In this document: positions 28,172 through 38,426 of the stretch, piece by piece
Layout of the letters: the number at the start of each line of letters is the position of its first letter
Numbering within the stretch: position 1 is the stretch's first letter
Assembly: GCA_938042245.1 (NCBI GenBank)
Contig: CALIRO010000002.1
Coordinates: 1 to 64,000 of the forward strand
DNA from: an uncultured Thermoguttaceae bacterium
GTDB lineage: Bacteria > Planctomycetota > Planctomycetia > Pirellulales > Thermoguttaceae
Direction of reading: 5' to 3'
DNA: 64,000 nt
The notes under the pieces: generated by a model
What the model was told of the DNA's origin: nothing
Database searches by the model: none
Seen by the model: the letters and a program-made list of their open reading frames with translations, nothing else
Program-made: the position numbers and the translations under genes

Positions 28172-29125
28172 TTACTCCGAGAGCCCAGCAGCGCCTGGTC
28201 GAAGGCTGCCTACTACCTCCGCCACACTGCTAGCGCCCAACTCGGCCAAGGCCGCTGGCAGCGCATCCAGTATCCGAATCGACACGGTCGGATCGTAAAA
28301 ATTGGCCGTCCCAATCTGCACCGCAGTAGCGCCTACGACCAGAAATTCCATCACATCCTCAATCGACCCGATCCCGCCCACCCCAACAATAGGAATTTTA
28401 ACCGCCTGGGCCACTTGATACACAGCTCGCAAGGCAATCGGTTTAATCGCCGGCCCGCTCAAACCGCCCACAATATTGCCTAATCGGGGCCGTCGTCTGC
28501 GCCAATCGACAGCCATCCCTAAACAAGTATTGATCAAGGTGAGGGCATCGGCCCCGGCATCGGCCGCTGCCTGGGCGATCGGCACCAGGTCGGTTACATT
28601 GGGCGTCAGCTTGGCCAGCAGGGGCAATTGGCTAACTTTCCGAACCTCAGCGACCACCTGTCGGCATCGGTCCGCCTCGGTGCTAAAGTCGATCCCACCG
28701 GACACATTCGGGCAGGAGAGATTTAATTCTAAGGCTGCCACTCCGTCGGCTTTATCCAACCGGGCTGCCAATTCCACAAATTCTTGGGGGTTTTTGCCTG
28801 CAATGCTAACTATAATGGGGGGGCCAAGACTAGCCAAATAAGGTAAATCTCGCCTTAAAAACACCTCCAACCCGTCGTTATCCAGGCCGATCGAATTGAG
28901 CAAGCCAGCGGGGGTTTCACACGTTCTGGGGGGCTTGTTCCCCTTTCTGGGGTGTAGAGTAATGGTTTTCGGCACAATACCCCCCAATCGGTGTATTTCA
29001 ACTGCCCCTTCCATCTCTCGGCCATACCCAAATGTCCCCGATGCCACTAGGATCGGATTGGAAAGCCGAAGACGGCCCAGATGGATTTCTAACCGCACCC
29101 TGTTCAAGTGGGGGTCGTCCAACAC
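28172..29125 (-). CDS. pyrD: Dihydroorotate dehydrogenase, class 1B-like
   Basis: A 317-residue flavoprotein of de novo pyrimidine synthesis. The active-site base is cysteine (LNLSCPNVSGG), which marks class 1, and SNPILVASGTFGYG, IGLDNDGLE and GVGGIGSIEDVMEFL match PyrD of the 1B type. That type normally works with an electron-transfer partner PyrK, which is not in the window. The start is a GTG at 29125 without a strong ribosome binding site; no better in-frame start lies before the conserved core. Confidence 0.92.
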   Translation of the reverse strand: MLDDPHLNRVRLEIHLGRLRLSNPILVASGTFGYGREMEGAVEIHRLGGIVPKTITLHPRKGNKPPRTCETPAGLLNSIGLDNDGLEVFLRRDLPYLASLGPPIIVSIAGKNPQEFVELAARLDKADGVAALELNLSCPNVSGGIDFSTEADRCRQVVAEVRKVSQLPLLAKLTPNVTDLVPIAQAAADAGADALTLINTCLGMAVDWRRRRPRLGNIVGGLSGPAIKPIALRAVYQVAQAVKIPIVGVGGIGSIEDVMEFLVVGATAVQIGTANFYDPTVSIRILDALPAALAELGASSVAEVVGSLRPGAAGLSE

Positions 29126-29564
29126 CAGAGGGTTTCTGTGCTCACGTCAAATACTCCCTTTTGCCCCCTTCTAAGGGGGAGGAACTTCTTCCTTTATTCT
29201 ACAGGGGGAGTCCTTTTTCCCCAACCCCTAAGGCTACTGTTTTCCCCCAGCCCTGGCATTGCTTCTTTAAAGCGGTTCAGGGTATGATTTATTGGAGGAT
29301 TTCGGCGTGCTTGGATGGGTTAGGGCGCAAAGTTTTTCTGTTTTTTCCATTTTTCCCAGTTTAACTAGTTAAAAAGGTATTTGCCGAATCGGCCTCGTTG
29401 CCGGAGGAACCTCCTTTTTTTAACTTGGGCCATGCAAGGGCCAAACAAGCGGAAAGAGGCAATTTTCGGACAAGCCAGAGGCATGGGAAAAGGGAGTTTT
29501 CCGAGTTTTCTGCTGCCTCTTCCGCCAGCAGGATGGTTCCAGGCAACCAATCGGTACCCTAGAG
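29126..29564. other. Divergent spacer, no gene recognised
   Basis: This 439 bp stretch separates pyrD (leftward) from the HD-domain gene (rightward). It holds two palindromes: CCCCCTTCTAAGGGGG at about 29164-29179 and a perfect 14 bp TTTAACTAGTTAAA at 29360-29373. The second could be an operator; that is inference. No open frame looks coding. Confidence 0.5.
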
Positions 29565-30671
29565 ATGTCCGAACAGTCTTTGCGTCGTCGGGTGGCCTGG
29601 GAAGCCGCTCGGCTGTTGTTTACTCATGAAGAAACGGAGCTTTTCCGGGCCAAGCGCAAAGCGGCCCAACGCATCTATGGCTCCGGGTTCCGCCGCTCCG
29701 ATCTGCCCACCAACCGGGAAGTTCAGGCTGAGTTTCGGCGTCTGACAGAGATTCAATCGGGCGGTCCGTATGCCGAAAAGCTCCGCCTTCGTCGATTGGA
29801 GGCCCTGCGGTGGATGCGCCTTCTGGGGCCATTTCATCCCCGGCTATTTGGCAGCACATTGACCGGAGAGCCTACCCCGGAACCGTGCATCGTGCTTCGG
29901 TTGTTTTCCGATAGCCCAGAATCCATCCGTCGGGTTTTGGAGACCGAAGGGGCCAATTATCGAATAGAGTCTCTCCCGCCGGAGCAACGAAAACCTCATG
30001 GGCCCACGCACCGGATCTGGCTTCGGGCTGCCTTTGCGATTCACATGCGGGTCTATCCCTATCGGCAGCACCGCCGCGTCTTCCGGTCCCGAGGTACGGG
30101 TCGGGTGCTCCCTCAGGCCACGTTGCCAGAGTTGGAAGAGCTGATCGTTCGGTGGTATCCGCAGCTTTGGCTTCAGCACCAAGCTACCCAAGCGCAGAAG
30201 CCGCCGGATCGGTTCCAGGTGTATTCTATGCTCTTGGCTGCCCTGGAGGAGGTGCGGGAAGACCCTTGGAGCCACCCGGAGGGAGATGTACTGTATCACA
30301 GTTTACAGGTCTTTGAGCTGGCTCGGCAGGCCCGACCCTACGATGAAGAATTCCAACTGGCCGCCTTGTTGCACGATGTCGGCAAGGCCATCGACCCGAA
30401 GGATCATGTGGCGGCTGCGTTAAAGGCCTTGGACGGCTTTATTACGGAGCGAACCGCTTGGTTGATTGAGCATCATGTGGAAGCCTTGGCGTTTCGGGAA
30501 GGCACGTTGGGCGCCCGTGCTCGACGCCGTCTGATGGCCTCGGAAGATTTCGAGGAACTAATGCTTCTGGCCCAATTCGATCAGCAATCCCGCCGCCAAG
30601 GCATCCGCACCATGGACCTCCAAGAAGCCCTCCAATCTCTCCGCGAACTAGCCCGCATGTGCGGAGAGTAA
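29565..30671 (+). CDS. HD-domain phosphohydrolase with NTase-like N-terminal region
   Basis: A 368-residue protein. The C-terminal part has the HD metal motif: His245 (LYHSLQ), His270-Asp271 (LLHDVGKAIDPKDH) and a later IEHH at 302-304. Such domains hydrolyse phosphate esters, often nucleotides or RNA ends. Residues 85-165 loosely resemble a nucleotidyltransferase fold (RLFGSTLTGE in place of the usual GSxxxG), but the catalytic DxD is not seen, so it may be a non-catalytic relic. The true role is unknown. It faces pnp across a spacer holding two repeat elements. Confidence 0.75.
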   Translation: MSEQSLRRRVAWEAARLLFTHEETELFRAKRKAAQRIYGSGFRRSDLPTNREVQAEFRRLTEIQSGGPYAEKLRLRRLEALRWMRLLGPFHPRLFGSTLTGEPTPEPCIVLRLFSDSPESIRRVLETEGANYRIESLPPEQRKPHGPTHRIWLRAAFAIHMRVYPYRQHRRVFRSRGTGRVLPQATLPELEELIVRWYPQLWLQHQATQAQKPPDRFQVYSMLLAALEEVREDPWSHPEGDVLYHSLQVFELARQARPYDEEFQLAALLHDVGKAIDPKDHVAAALKALDGFITERTAWLIEHHVEALAFREGTLGARARRRLMASEDFEELMLLAQFDQQSRRQGIRTMDLQEALQSLRELARMCGE

Positions 30672-30697
30672 TCAGTCTAGGGTACCTCTCAGTCTAG

Positions 30698-30881
30698 GGT
30701 ATCTCTGCAAAATCCTGAACATGATATGGACTTTATGAACATATAATCATATCATTTCCTAGCGGACCAGTTACCTACTATTTGTGGTATGCTACCATGG
30801 CTTGCAACCCTACAGATGGGGGTAGTTGCACCAGGACCCCAAATGGTATAAAAATATATCCTTTGAATTATTCATGGTTCC
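30698..30881 (-). mobile_element. MITE-like element, family A copy 2
   Basis: A 184 bp copy in reverse orientation, from GGTATCTCTGCAAAATCC to GAATTATTCATGGTTCC. The 5 bp TCTAG flanks it exactly on both sides (30693-30697 and 30882-30886), a clean target-site duplication. Its middle resembles copy 3 (44853-45041) more than copies 1 and 4, for example ATATATTTTTATACCATTT and the GGTAGCATACCAC stretch in reverse complement. It therefore belongs to a second subfamily. Confidence 0.85.
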
Positions 30882-30906
30882 TCTAGGGGAATAGACCTTT
30901 TTCTCC

Positions 30907-31059
30907 CACTTCAGCCCAATAGTGTACTAACGTATTCCTGTCGAAGCAGAAAGACCGTTTTTTGTACTAGTTTATTTATTCGGGACGGCCGCATGCACCG
31001 AAGGAGCCCCACAGGCTTTTCTCGGATCTACCAGGCAGGTTCTTCATTCGGCTAGAGTG
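30907..31059 (+). mobile_element. MITE-like element, family B copy 1
   Basis: A 153 bp element from CACTTCAGCCCAATAGTG to CATTCGGCTAGAGTG. The ends are imperfect inverted repeats of each other. The reverse complement of 44163-44316 matches it over its full length, including CTAGTTTATTT and AGGCTTTTCTxGGATCxACC. No coding capacity. A flanking duplication is not clear. Confidence 0.75.
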
Positions 31060-31321
31060 TTCTAAAACGGAAATTAACAGGTTTCCAAACCCTTAATTTT
31101 CCTGGTGTTGCTGGAGATTAGCAGGTTCATTTTGGGGTGGGCTCTTAATGGGTTTAAGCTTGCCACTGGAAAGGGTCTTACCAAAGCCTTCGACGCCCCA
31201 TTCATCCTTACCGACCCTGTCTACCAGGGGCTCCTCCAGGGAACAGAGTATTCCATCTAGGAGAGTTGCTTCAACCCGGGTAAGCTGTTTCGACAGACGG
31301 AGGGCAAGAGGAGTAGATCGG

Positions 31322-33676
31322 CTAACGGCGGCGGTCGGAGCGGTTGCGATCTCGGTCTCGGTCATGGCGAGGGGGACTGGGGCGGTGAGTTGCTGGACCG
31401 GAAGAGCGTTCCTGCCCTCCTTGAGAACCGCCGCCATGAGCACTAGCCCCATGCCCCCCACCCCCAGCTCCACCCCCATGTCCGGGGCTAGCTCCATGCG
31501 ATGACCGTTCTCCCGAACAGGCCGGTCGTTCCCCCGGAGAAACGGCCGTCCGCTCCGCTGGCGCCGAAGCCCCCGAGGGCAAGCGGCCTTCCAGCTCCGC
31601 CATGGCTAAACGCCGACTCAGTTTTACCCGATCCTGCTCGTCGATGGCGATGACCTTGACGGCCATGATGTCGCCGACTTTGCAGATGTCGCTGACATTG
31701 GAGACGTATTTATCGTCCAGTTCGCTGATGTGGCATAGGCCGTCCCGACCAGGCAGGATTTCTACAAACGCCCCGAAGTCTTTGACGCCAATGACCCGGC
31801 CATAATAGATCTTGCCTACCTCCACGTTGGCCGTCAGGGCCTCAATCTGCTGCATCGCCTCCTGAGCGCCTTCGATGGTGGGAGCGGCCACCGTAACCGT
31901 ACCGTCGTCTTCAATGTCAATAATCGCACCGGTGGTATTTTGGATATTACGCACCGTTCGGCCGCCTGGCCCAATTAAAAGCCCAATCTTATCCAGATCA
32001 ATCCGGGTCCGCAAAATCCGCGGCGCCCAAGGGGAGACATCCTCCCGGGGGCGAGGAATCGTCGAAAGCATTTTACGCAGGATCTGAATCCGGGCTTCCC
32101 GCGCCTGGGCCAAAGTGGCCTGAATAATCTGGTGGCTAATCCCCGGAATCTTCAGATCCAGTTGGATGCCGGTAATGCCGTTCTGCGTACCGGCCACTTT
32201 AAAGTCCATATCGCCGTAGTGGTCTTCATCGCCGATAATATCCGTCAGGAGCACCCAGCGGTCTGGCCCTTCATGGACCAAGCCAATCGACACGCCGGCC
32301 ACTGGATTACTAATCGGCACTCCGGCAGCCATCAGGCCCAACGTAGCCCCACACACAGTGGCCATCGAACTAGAACCGTTGGACTCCAAGATATCGGAAA
32401 GCACTCGGATGGTGTACGGAAATTTCTCTGGATCGGGTACTACAGGTTTCAGGCTTCGCTCGGCCAGGGCGCCATGGCCAATCTCCCGGCGTCCCGGACC
32501 ACGAACCGGTTTGCACTCCCCCACCGAAAACGGCGGGAAATAATAGTCTAGCATGAACTTTTTGAGATACTCTTCAAACAGCCCGTCCACCTTCTGGGCG
32601 TCCCGAACCGTTCCCAAGACCACGGTCACCAGGGCCTGGGTCTCGCCCCGTTGAAACAGAGCCGATCCGTGCACCCGTGGCAAAACATCCACCCTACAGG
32701 TGATTTCTCGTAAATCCTTGTACCCCCGGCCGTCGGGCCGACGCCCCTCCAAAATCATCTCCCGCACCACCCGGCGCTCCAGCTCCTGCCAACCGGAAAC
32801 AAAACTGGCCACAGCCGTCGGATCGGCCGTGGCCAGATCCGGAAACTGCTCCTGCATCGCCTGCTGCTGAAGCTGATCACAAGCCTGGGAACGGGCTTGT
32901 TTGGTAGGCTGCTGTTTGGCCTGCCGAAGGGCCTCGTAATATTTTTCTTTCAAGCTCTCATAGAAAGGATTCGGCCCCGGGGCTTCCCAAGCTGGCTTCT
33001 GCACCCCCATCTGGGCGCACAATTCCTCCTGCACCTGGCAAATCTGCTGGATATATCGATGGGCCTCTTGGATCGCCTGGCACATAAGGTCTTCCGGAAT
33101 TTCTCGGCCAAACCCCTCGATCATCAGCACCGCCTCTTTGGTGCCAGAAACCACCAGGTCCAACTGGCTTTCTTTAAGCTGATCGTAGGTAGGAAAGGGA
33201 ACCCATTGTCCCTGAATGTAGCCCAGGCGGACCGAACCGATGGGCCCTAAAAACGGCGCCGGCGATAGGCACAAAGCCACCGACGCCCCATTCATGGCCA
33301 GCACATCCGGATCGGTTTGCCGATCGCTGGCCAGCACCGAAGCCAGAACCTGCACCTCCTGAGTGAAGCCTTTTGGAAACATGGGCCGGATAGGCCGATC
33401 AATCAGCCGGGAAATGAGCGTTTCCCGTTGCGTGGGTCGGCCTTCGCGTTTCATGAATCCCCCGGGGAACTTCCCAGCCGCCGCCACCCGCTCCCGATAT
33501 TCACAAGTTAGAGGAAAAAAATCGGCCTGGAGCTTGGCCTCGCCTACAGTGGCGGCAATCAGAACGACCGTGTCGGCATATTGGACCAGACAACTGCCGC
33601 CGGCCTGCTTGGCATATTCTCCGGTTTCAAAACAAAGAGAACTTGCCCCGATCTGCGTCTGAATCCGAACTTTCAC
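31322..33676 (-). CDS. pnp: Polyribonucleotide nucleotidyltransferase (PNPase)
   Basis: A 784-residue PNPase, the 3'-5' phosphorolytic RNase of RNA turnover. It has two RNase PH-like cores ([13 protein letters not shown] and [16 protein letters not shown] with [10 protein letters not shown]), a KH domain ([15 protein letters not shown]) and an S1 domain ([30 protein letters not shown] region). The start is GTG 33676, preceded by GGGAAG, giving [11 protein letters not shown] longer frame to 33763 lacks this. The last 90 residues are Gly/His/Ser-rich and end in Arg/Asp repeats ([14 protein letters not shown]), a probable disordered RNA-binding tail. It lies downstream of rpsO, the conserved order in bacteria. 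Confidence 0.95.
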   Translation of the reverse strand: MKVRIQTQIGASSLCFETGEYAKQAGGSCLVQYADTVVLIAATVGEAKLQADFFPLTCEYRERVAAAGKFPGGFMKREGRPTQRETLISRLIDRPIRPMFPKGFTQEVQVLASVLASDRQTDPDVLAMNGASVALCLSPAPFLGPIGSVRLGYIQGQWVPFPTYDQLKESQLDLVVSGTKEAVLMIEGFGREIPEDLMCQAIQEAHRYIQQICQVQEELCAQMGVQKPAWEAPGPNPFYESLKEKYYEALRQAKQQPTKQARSQACDQLQQQAMQEQFPDLATADPTAVASFVSGWQELERRVVREMILEGRRPDGRGYKDLREITCRVDVLPRVHGSALFQRGETQALVTVVLGTVRDAQKVDGLFEEYLKKFMLDYYFPPFSVGECKPVRGPGRREIGHGALAERSLKPVVPDPEKFPYTIRVLSDILESNGSSSMATVCGATLGLMAAGVPISNPVAGVSIGLVHEGPDRWVLLTDIIGDEDHYGDMDFKVAGTQNGITGIQLDLKIPGISHQIIQATLAQAREARIQILRKMLSTIPRPREDVSPWAPRILRTRIDLDKIGLLIGPGGRTVRNIQNTTGAIIDIEDDGTVTVAAPTIEGAQEAMQQIEALTANVEVGKIYYGRVIGVKDFGAFVEILPGRDGLCHISELDDKYVSNVSDICKVGDIMAVKVIAIDEQDRVKLSRRLAMAELEGRLPSGASAPAERTAVSPGERPACSGERSSHGASPGHGGGAGGGGHGASAHGGGSQGGQERSSGPATHRPSPPRHDRDRDRNRSDRRR

Positions 33677-33837
33677 GCTCGATCTTCCCTGTGTGCTTGG
33701 AAGAGCCTTCTTGTCAGTGGAACAGGACAACTTGGCAAGCAGGTTTTCCCACCTCCCCTGCATGCACCTGCCAAGCTAGCCATCCCCGACTGCTGGGGGC
33801 AGAAGGCCAGATCGTTTCCTTGCCCAGCCAGACCAGG

Positions 33838-34107
33838 CTACTTCCGCAGTTGGAGCCGCCGGAGGATCTCCACATACCGCTGCGGATCCTCTCGTTTCAG
33901 ATAATCCAAAAGCCGACGCCGCTGACTGACCAACATCAGCAGCCCCCGACGACTGGCAAAATCCTTCCGATGCACCCGCAAGTGCTCGGTCAGAGTGTTG
34001 ATACGGGCCGTCAGGATCGCTATCTGCACCTCCGGAGAACCCGTATCATTCGCACTCCGCTTAAACTGCTCAATCAACTGCTGTTTCTCTTCTTTGGTAA
34101 TCGTCAT
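33838..34107 (-). CDS. rpsO: 30S ribosomal protein uS15
   Basis: An 89-residue uS15 of standard length. It binds the central domain of 16S rRNA. The typical segments [30 protein letters not shown] and [16 protein letters not shown] are present. In many bacteria rpsO precedes pnp in one operon and is often autoregulated; here the two lie 161 bp apart on the same strand. Confidence 0.97.
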   Translation of the reverse strand: MTITKEEKQQLIEQFKRSANDTGSPEVQIAILTARINTLTEHLRVHRKDFASRRGLLMLVSQRRRLLDYLKREDPQRYVEILRRLQLRK

Positions 34108-34576
34108 GGTCTTCTACCACAGGCTGGCCACTAAAACCGTTCGGAAACCTGAAACCTCTCGTCCCTTTCCCAACCGACAAGAAAACTCCTCAACCATTCC
34201 CCATTCCACCAAACAACTCACTCTTAAAATGTTAAGTTTAACCATTGGTCTTAGAATTGCAAGGCTAGTCCTGGAAAGGAAATCCTTCCCCAACCAAAGT
34301 CAGTTTCCTAACTCCATCGGAAGAAATGAGTTAGAAAAATTGTTTCCTTTTCTCCCGCACCCTTTTTCCCAGCAAAACGATGCCGGAACTTTTTGCAAAT
34401 GAAAGACCCCATGAGGAAAAAAGTCATTTTGGTATTATTTTAATCCCCTTATTAGGTGGGTACCCCAAACCGAAAACCTTCGGAAAGCACTTTTTCTTTC
34501 CCACCATCAGGGGGGTTGGAAATAGATCTATCGTCCGTAAATACCCATATCAGGGTGTCCAGTGTCCCCCCCATAC
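34108..34576. other. Spacer upstream of rpsO, no gene recognised
   Basis: This 469 bp AT-richer stretch follows the GH-A-like gene and precedes rpsO, both leftward. It should hold the rpsO promoter, but I cannot pick the boxes with confidence. Open frames here are short and lack ribosome binding sites. Confidence 0.4.
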
Positions 34577-37420
34577 TTACTGAATCTCAATTTCATACCA
34601 CAGGGTTTTATATCGGGCACCGAGACGCAAAAGGGCATGGCCCGAAGAAGATTTTTCCACTTCGATCGTCTGAGCACGTCGGCCCGCCTCATCCAACGCA
34701 TAAAATTTAACCCGATCGGGTGGAATAGGGATAACTATTTCGGCGGGTATTCCTTCGCAAAGTACTGGTTCCTGCCCCCATTGATTGCCCAAAGTTACCC
34801 GATTCTCCCCCAATTCTTTCAAAACAGCCCCGGTATTTTGGACCCAGCCGGTGGCAGCTAGCAAAATTCGGCCAGGCCCCCGGAAACTCTCCCCCTCCAA
34901 AACGGTCATCGATACGGTTGCCCAATCCAGCCGGGTCCCCCCAATCCGCAGTTCCACCTCTCCAAGCCGGAACGTCCGCCCCCGGATGAACCCTGTAAAT
35001 AACTTCGTCCTGGGGGTATCCACCGTAAAATACCCCGCATTTGGCAGGGTTATATCCCACCGAAGTTGGCCGGTGTCGGACACAAAGGTGGTTGTCTGGG
35101 GGTCGAGGCTAGGTAAAGCAAGCTGAGAATCCGGTTCCTTCTTGGAATCCGGTTTCTCCAGTGCTCCCGCTTGTTGTATTTCCGCCTGAGATACTCCTTT
35201 TTCCGATGGAGGATGTGGCTCCGTTCCTGAGGTTGGCATTGGGAAAGGTTTTTCGGGAGTATTTATGCGTCCCGAACTGAGTGCAAATGGCGAAGGAATC
35301 GGATCGACCAATTTCATCCCAATGGCATGTAAAAGCGACCATTGCCGATCTAACCTAAACTGATGCGCGGTAACCGACCGGGCGTTTTGATGTTCCCGCA
35401 AGTTTTGCCGTTCTTGCTCTAAGGAGACGGCCACAGCGTAGGTTTTCTGTGCCGGTTGCACATCGCCTCGGAGGAACATGGCCGCACAGGCGGGGAAGTG
35501 AACCAGTCGGCTCGGATCGCTTTTAATGTCAAAAAACCCGGTGATTCGTCGGGGCTGGAAGTCTCTCGTGTGGCTATAGGTAAACGAATAGATCGCATCC
35601 CAGCCCTGGAAGGCAGCAAATGCTGCCAACATCGGGAACCCTTCGGCAGCATAAATATTGGGAGCAGGGTGGTTGTATTCACTCACGGTGAACGGATGGC
35701 CGAGGATCCGCCGTTCCGCCAAACCAGCCAATGTGCCGCCCGGAGCATTCACCAAGGCGATGTTCCGGACCGTCCAATTGACTGGGTCCCAGGGCCGACC
35801 GGGAAAATGCGGGTGTTGCCAGTAGGAATGGGCGTCGATGTAATCCAGACCCGCTTGGATATAAGGGGGACTGTAACTAAGTTGGGTGCCGCAGATCAAG
35901 CTTCGGACTCCCAACTCCTCTTTGAGGAAGCGGTACATCCCGTGCCAGTATTGGCGTTCCAAGTCCCAGAGGAAGTCGATCCAGTCGGCCAAGGCCGCTG
36001 GCGTTCGCTCCGTCTGCCAACGGCGGAATACGGGGACCGAATCGTCTTCGATGCGCTCGGTTTTAGCTAGGCCCATGATACCGCCTGGTTGGAGGCGGAC
36101 ATCGGCCAGTTCATAGGTGCCTGGTTGGAGGCCGGTAAATGTAATTCGGGCGTTGGGATCGGAGCGGTTGGCGCGGAAGGTAAACGAATATTCCTTCCAC
36201 TCCGGCCCCAGAGCCACACTGGCATAAAGGCCGAGGTTTTCCCACGGCTGGTGGGCCATCATGCAATTGACGGCAATTTTTTGGGGCTGCAGGCTACGAG
36301 CGTAAAACCGCAGGGTGTAGGGGGTGTCCTTTTGGAGGTTCAAATGGGCCTGGCTAAACTGCGGCAGCCAAGACACCTCCCCCTGCCGACGCACCACCAC
36401 CTGCAAGCAGGGCCGATCCCCAGGCCCACCCCGCTCCAGCACCGACCAGGAAACATCGGTCAGTCGATCTCGTTGCATGCGCCAGCCTACGTCAAACGGC
36501 TTAGAGAAGTCCCCGTTTTGGAGCATCTGCTGGCCCAGGGGATATTCGCCGGCTTGCCAGGCAGCGCGGAGTTTTTCGGTTGTGCCGTATTTAGCCCGGA
36601 GCCAGCCGTTCCAGAGTTTTCGGAAGGTAGTGGCATAGGGATCTGGCAGGTCGTCCAGATGGCCTGCGCCCCACTCGGCAAACAGAGCGTCTTCATTACT
36701 GATTTCCACGAAGGCGATGGCCGGGTTTTCCGCATAACGAAGTTTTGTATATGGGTTCACATGCTGCAGCAGGTCCCGGGCGTACTTTTTCTGCAGTTCG
36801 ATCATCCGGGGTTCAAAGTTGCCTAGGCCCTTGTCGTAATGGGGCCGACGATCCCGATGCGGAAACCCATCTCGATCGTCCAACCAGCGAGAAACATGAA
36901 GATTAATATTTGTATAGATTCCGTGCTCTTGGAGTTGGTAGATCAGCCAGTCCAGTCGATCCAACATTTCCGGATCGATGGTGGTGAGATTTCCACTTTT
37001 CCCCCAGATATGTCGGCTGTCCATGTGGTGCAAGCGTACACAATTGATGCCCAGGCTGGCCAAGCGGGCGGCCAATTGCTGAGCTTCTTCTCGGCTAGGG
37101 AAACAGGCCTCAAAACACAGATTGGTAGCCCAAAAACGGATCGGACCCCCGTCGGTTACCAGCCTGGCTTGGTTGCCCTGCCGCTGCACCCGCACAAAGC
37201 CGTACTTGCCCGCTGGCCGATGCAACCAGCCGCTTAGGTTCGGTAGGGTCTGGCTCGGCTCATAGGAGACCACAAAAGCAAATAGTTCCTCAGAACCGGC
37301 CTGTTGCTTCGGCCCTACCACCGACGAGGGTTTTTCCCCTGAGGTAGCTCCGGCTATCTGAGTCAATCCCCCAATCCCCATGACCATCCACAGGGTAACC
37401 ACTGTCGGCCCCCAGCACAT
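34577..37420 (-). CDS. Secreted clan GH-A-like glycoside hydrolase with CBM-like insert
   Basis: A 947-residue exported protein. After a signal peptide (residues 1-27) come an N-terminal strand-rich part and a TIM barrel with NCVRLHHMDSRHIW and NINLHVSRW. The candidate acid/base is the Glu of FVEISNED (near residue 240) and the candidate nucleophile is the Glu of FTVSEYNHP (near residue 580), the usual clan GH-A arrangement. A jelly-roll CBM4/9-like domain (LQNGDFSKPFDVGW to LADVRLQPGG) is inserted in the barrel between the two. The C-terminus is a beta-domain. ATG 37420 has AGGAG six bases upstream. Substrate is not predictable. Confidence 0.78.
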   Translation of the reverse strand: MCWGPTVVTLWMVMGIGGLTQIAGATSGEKPSSVVGPKQQAGSEELFAFVVSYEPSQTLPNLSGWLHRPAGKYGFVRVQRQGNQARLVTDGGPIRFWATNLCFEACFPSREEAQQLAARLASLGINCVRLHHMDSRHIWGKSGNLTTIDPEMLDRLDWLIYQLQEHGIYTNINLHVSRWLDDRDGFPHRDRRPHYDKGLGNFEPRMIELQKKYARDLLQHVNPYTKLRYAENPAIAFVEISNEDALFAEWGAGHLDDLPDPYATTFRKLWNGWLRAKYGTTEKLRAAWQAGEYPLGQQMLQNGDFSKPFDVGWRMQRDRLTDVSWSVLERGGPGDRPCLQVVVRRQGEVSWLPQFSQAHLNLQKDTPYTLRFYARSLQPQKIAVNCMMAHQPWENLGLYASVALGPEWKEYSFTFRANRSDPNARITFTGLQPGTYELADVRLQPGGIMGLAKTERIEDDSVPVFRRWQTERTPAALADWIDFLWDLERQYWHGMYRFLKEELGVRSLICGTQLSYSPPYIQAGLDYIDAHSYWQHPHFPGRPWDPVNWTVRNIALVNAPGGTLAGLAERRILGHPFTVSEYNHPAPNIYAAEGFPMLAAFAAFQGWDAIYSFTYSHTRDFQPRRITGFFDIKSDPSRLVHFPACAAMFLRGDVQPAQKTYAVAVSLEQERQNLREHQNARSVTAHQFRLDRQWSLLHAIGMKLVDPIPSPFALSSGRINTPEKPFPMPTSGTEPHPPSEKGVSQAEIQQAGALEKPDSKKEPDSQLALPSLDPQTTTFVSDTGQLRWDITLPNAGYFTVDTPRTKLFTGFIRGRTFRLGEVELRIGGTRLDWATVSMTVLEGESFRGPGRILLAATGWVQNTGAVLKELGENRVTLGNQWGQEPVLCEGIPAEIVIPIPPDRVKFYALDEAGRRAQTIEVEKSSSGHALLRLGARYKTLWYEIEIQ

Positions 37421-38426
37421 GGAAAGCTCCTTTCCTCTGCAAAGGAAACGGTTTAACCACAATCAAAGGCGTGGTAAAACCATAATGTACCTTCTCAGCC
37501 AGATGGAGCAAGCCCCTTATTTCCGCCAAATCAACCACGGCCCCGAATGCCTCTCACCCCAAGGGAGCAAGCCCGGCAGTTCAGGCAATCGGGCCCATGC
37601 GACTCAAAATAGCACAAGGCTCCGGTTCAGCTATATAAATCAGCTCTATAAATAAGCCTCCTAGTTCCGCCATACCCAGAAGCCTTCTCATGGAGAACGA
37701 AAGCAGCGATTCAGAAAACCACAGGTTCAGGGACCTCCAACCGGCTTATTCAGGGAGGGCTGGACTGCCGCTTGCACCAGAATGATAATAGGCTGCCGGG
37801 AAGTCTGCACTCCCAGAATGGACCCTTTTGGATGGAGCACCGTCTGGGAGACGGGGAGGGATTTCGCTCCCCTAGCACGGGACTCCGTCTAAACAGACTA
37901 AGACAGACGAAGTTACAATACCATACGCGCAGCCGGGTCGGCCTTTGGCCAAACCGGGCTCTCCCATCAGGGGACAGGCTTTTGTCTCATCCTTGCGAAA
38001 GCGGGGATCCAGACCACCAGGAACCTGCTCGCCTGAGAGCCTGGACCGCCGGTTCCGCGGGAATGACAGCCTGGAACTGTCCGACCAGGGGAAAGGTCAA
38101 ACACCCCCTCTGCCCGCAGCGGAAGAGGATGAACAAGCCTCTTCGCTCTCCACTCCGTGGGAGAGGGGAAATTTTGGCGCACGAGACCACCGCGCTCCTA
38201 GCAGGTGCCGGCGGGACGCCCGCGACTGCATGGCAGGAGATTCCCGCTTCCGCGGGAATGACAACGAGGCTGCCTTCCTCGGCCAACTGGTCGGTTGGCT
38301 GGTCTCTCCAGGGGAGAGGCCAGCTCGGTTTCCGCTTGCAATGACATTCGGGCAGCGCATGCTGTTCCAACCCGGAGGCAGTTCGTTCCGCGGACCTGGT
38401 AAACTGGTAGAGGTCAGCTAACTACG
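37421..38426. other. Long divergent spacer, mosaic of short inverted repeats
   Basis: A 1 kb divergent region. The first 350 bp should hold the promoter of the leftward glycosidase. From about 37980 it is a patchwork of palindromic units, such as the TTCCGCGGGAATGAC motifs at 38054-38068 and 38259-38273 and CTCCAGGGGAGAG at 38306-38318. Open frames crossing it in several phases show only translated repeat DNA. I see no gene. Confidence 0.6.
37980..38330. repeat. Cluster of GCGGGAATGAC-type palindromes
   Basis: The motif pair AAAGCGGGGATCCAG (37999) and TTCCGCGGGAATGAC (38054) is one inverted unit about 70 bp across. ATTCCCGCTTCCGCGGGAATGAC (38251-38273) is a second. A CTCCGTGGGAGAGGGG hairpin (38150) lies between. 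Related half-units occur at 42055-42080 and 42105-42125. Such REP-like palindromes are widespread in bacterial spacers. Confidence 0.7.

Larger units (their letters stand above)
30672..31321. other. Convergent spacer packed with two repeat elements
   Basis: Between the converging HD gene and pnp lie MITE-like family A copy 2 (30698-30881) and family B copy 1 (30907-31059), 25 bp apart. The 260 bp after 31059 shows no gene I can support; an open frame reading into the 3' end of pnp is in the wrong frame and has no protein pattern. Confidence 0.6.

Noticed and set aside
37772-38344. 190-codon open frame in the palindrome mosaic
   Set aside because: Composed of translated short inverted repeats; open in several frames at once because of the repeats.
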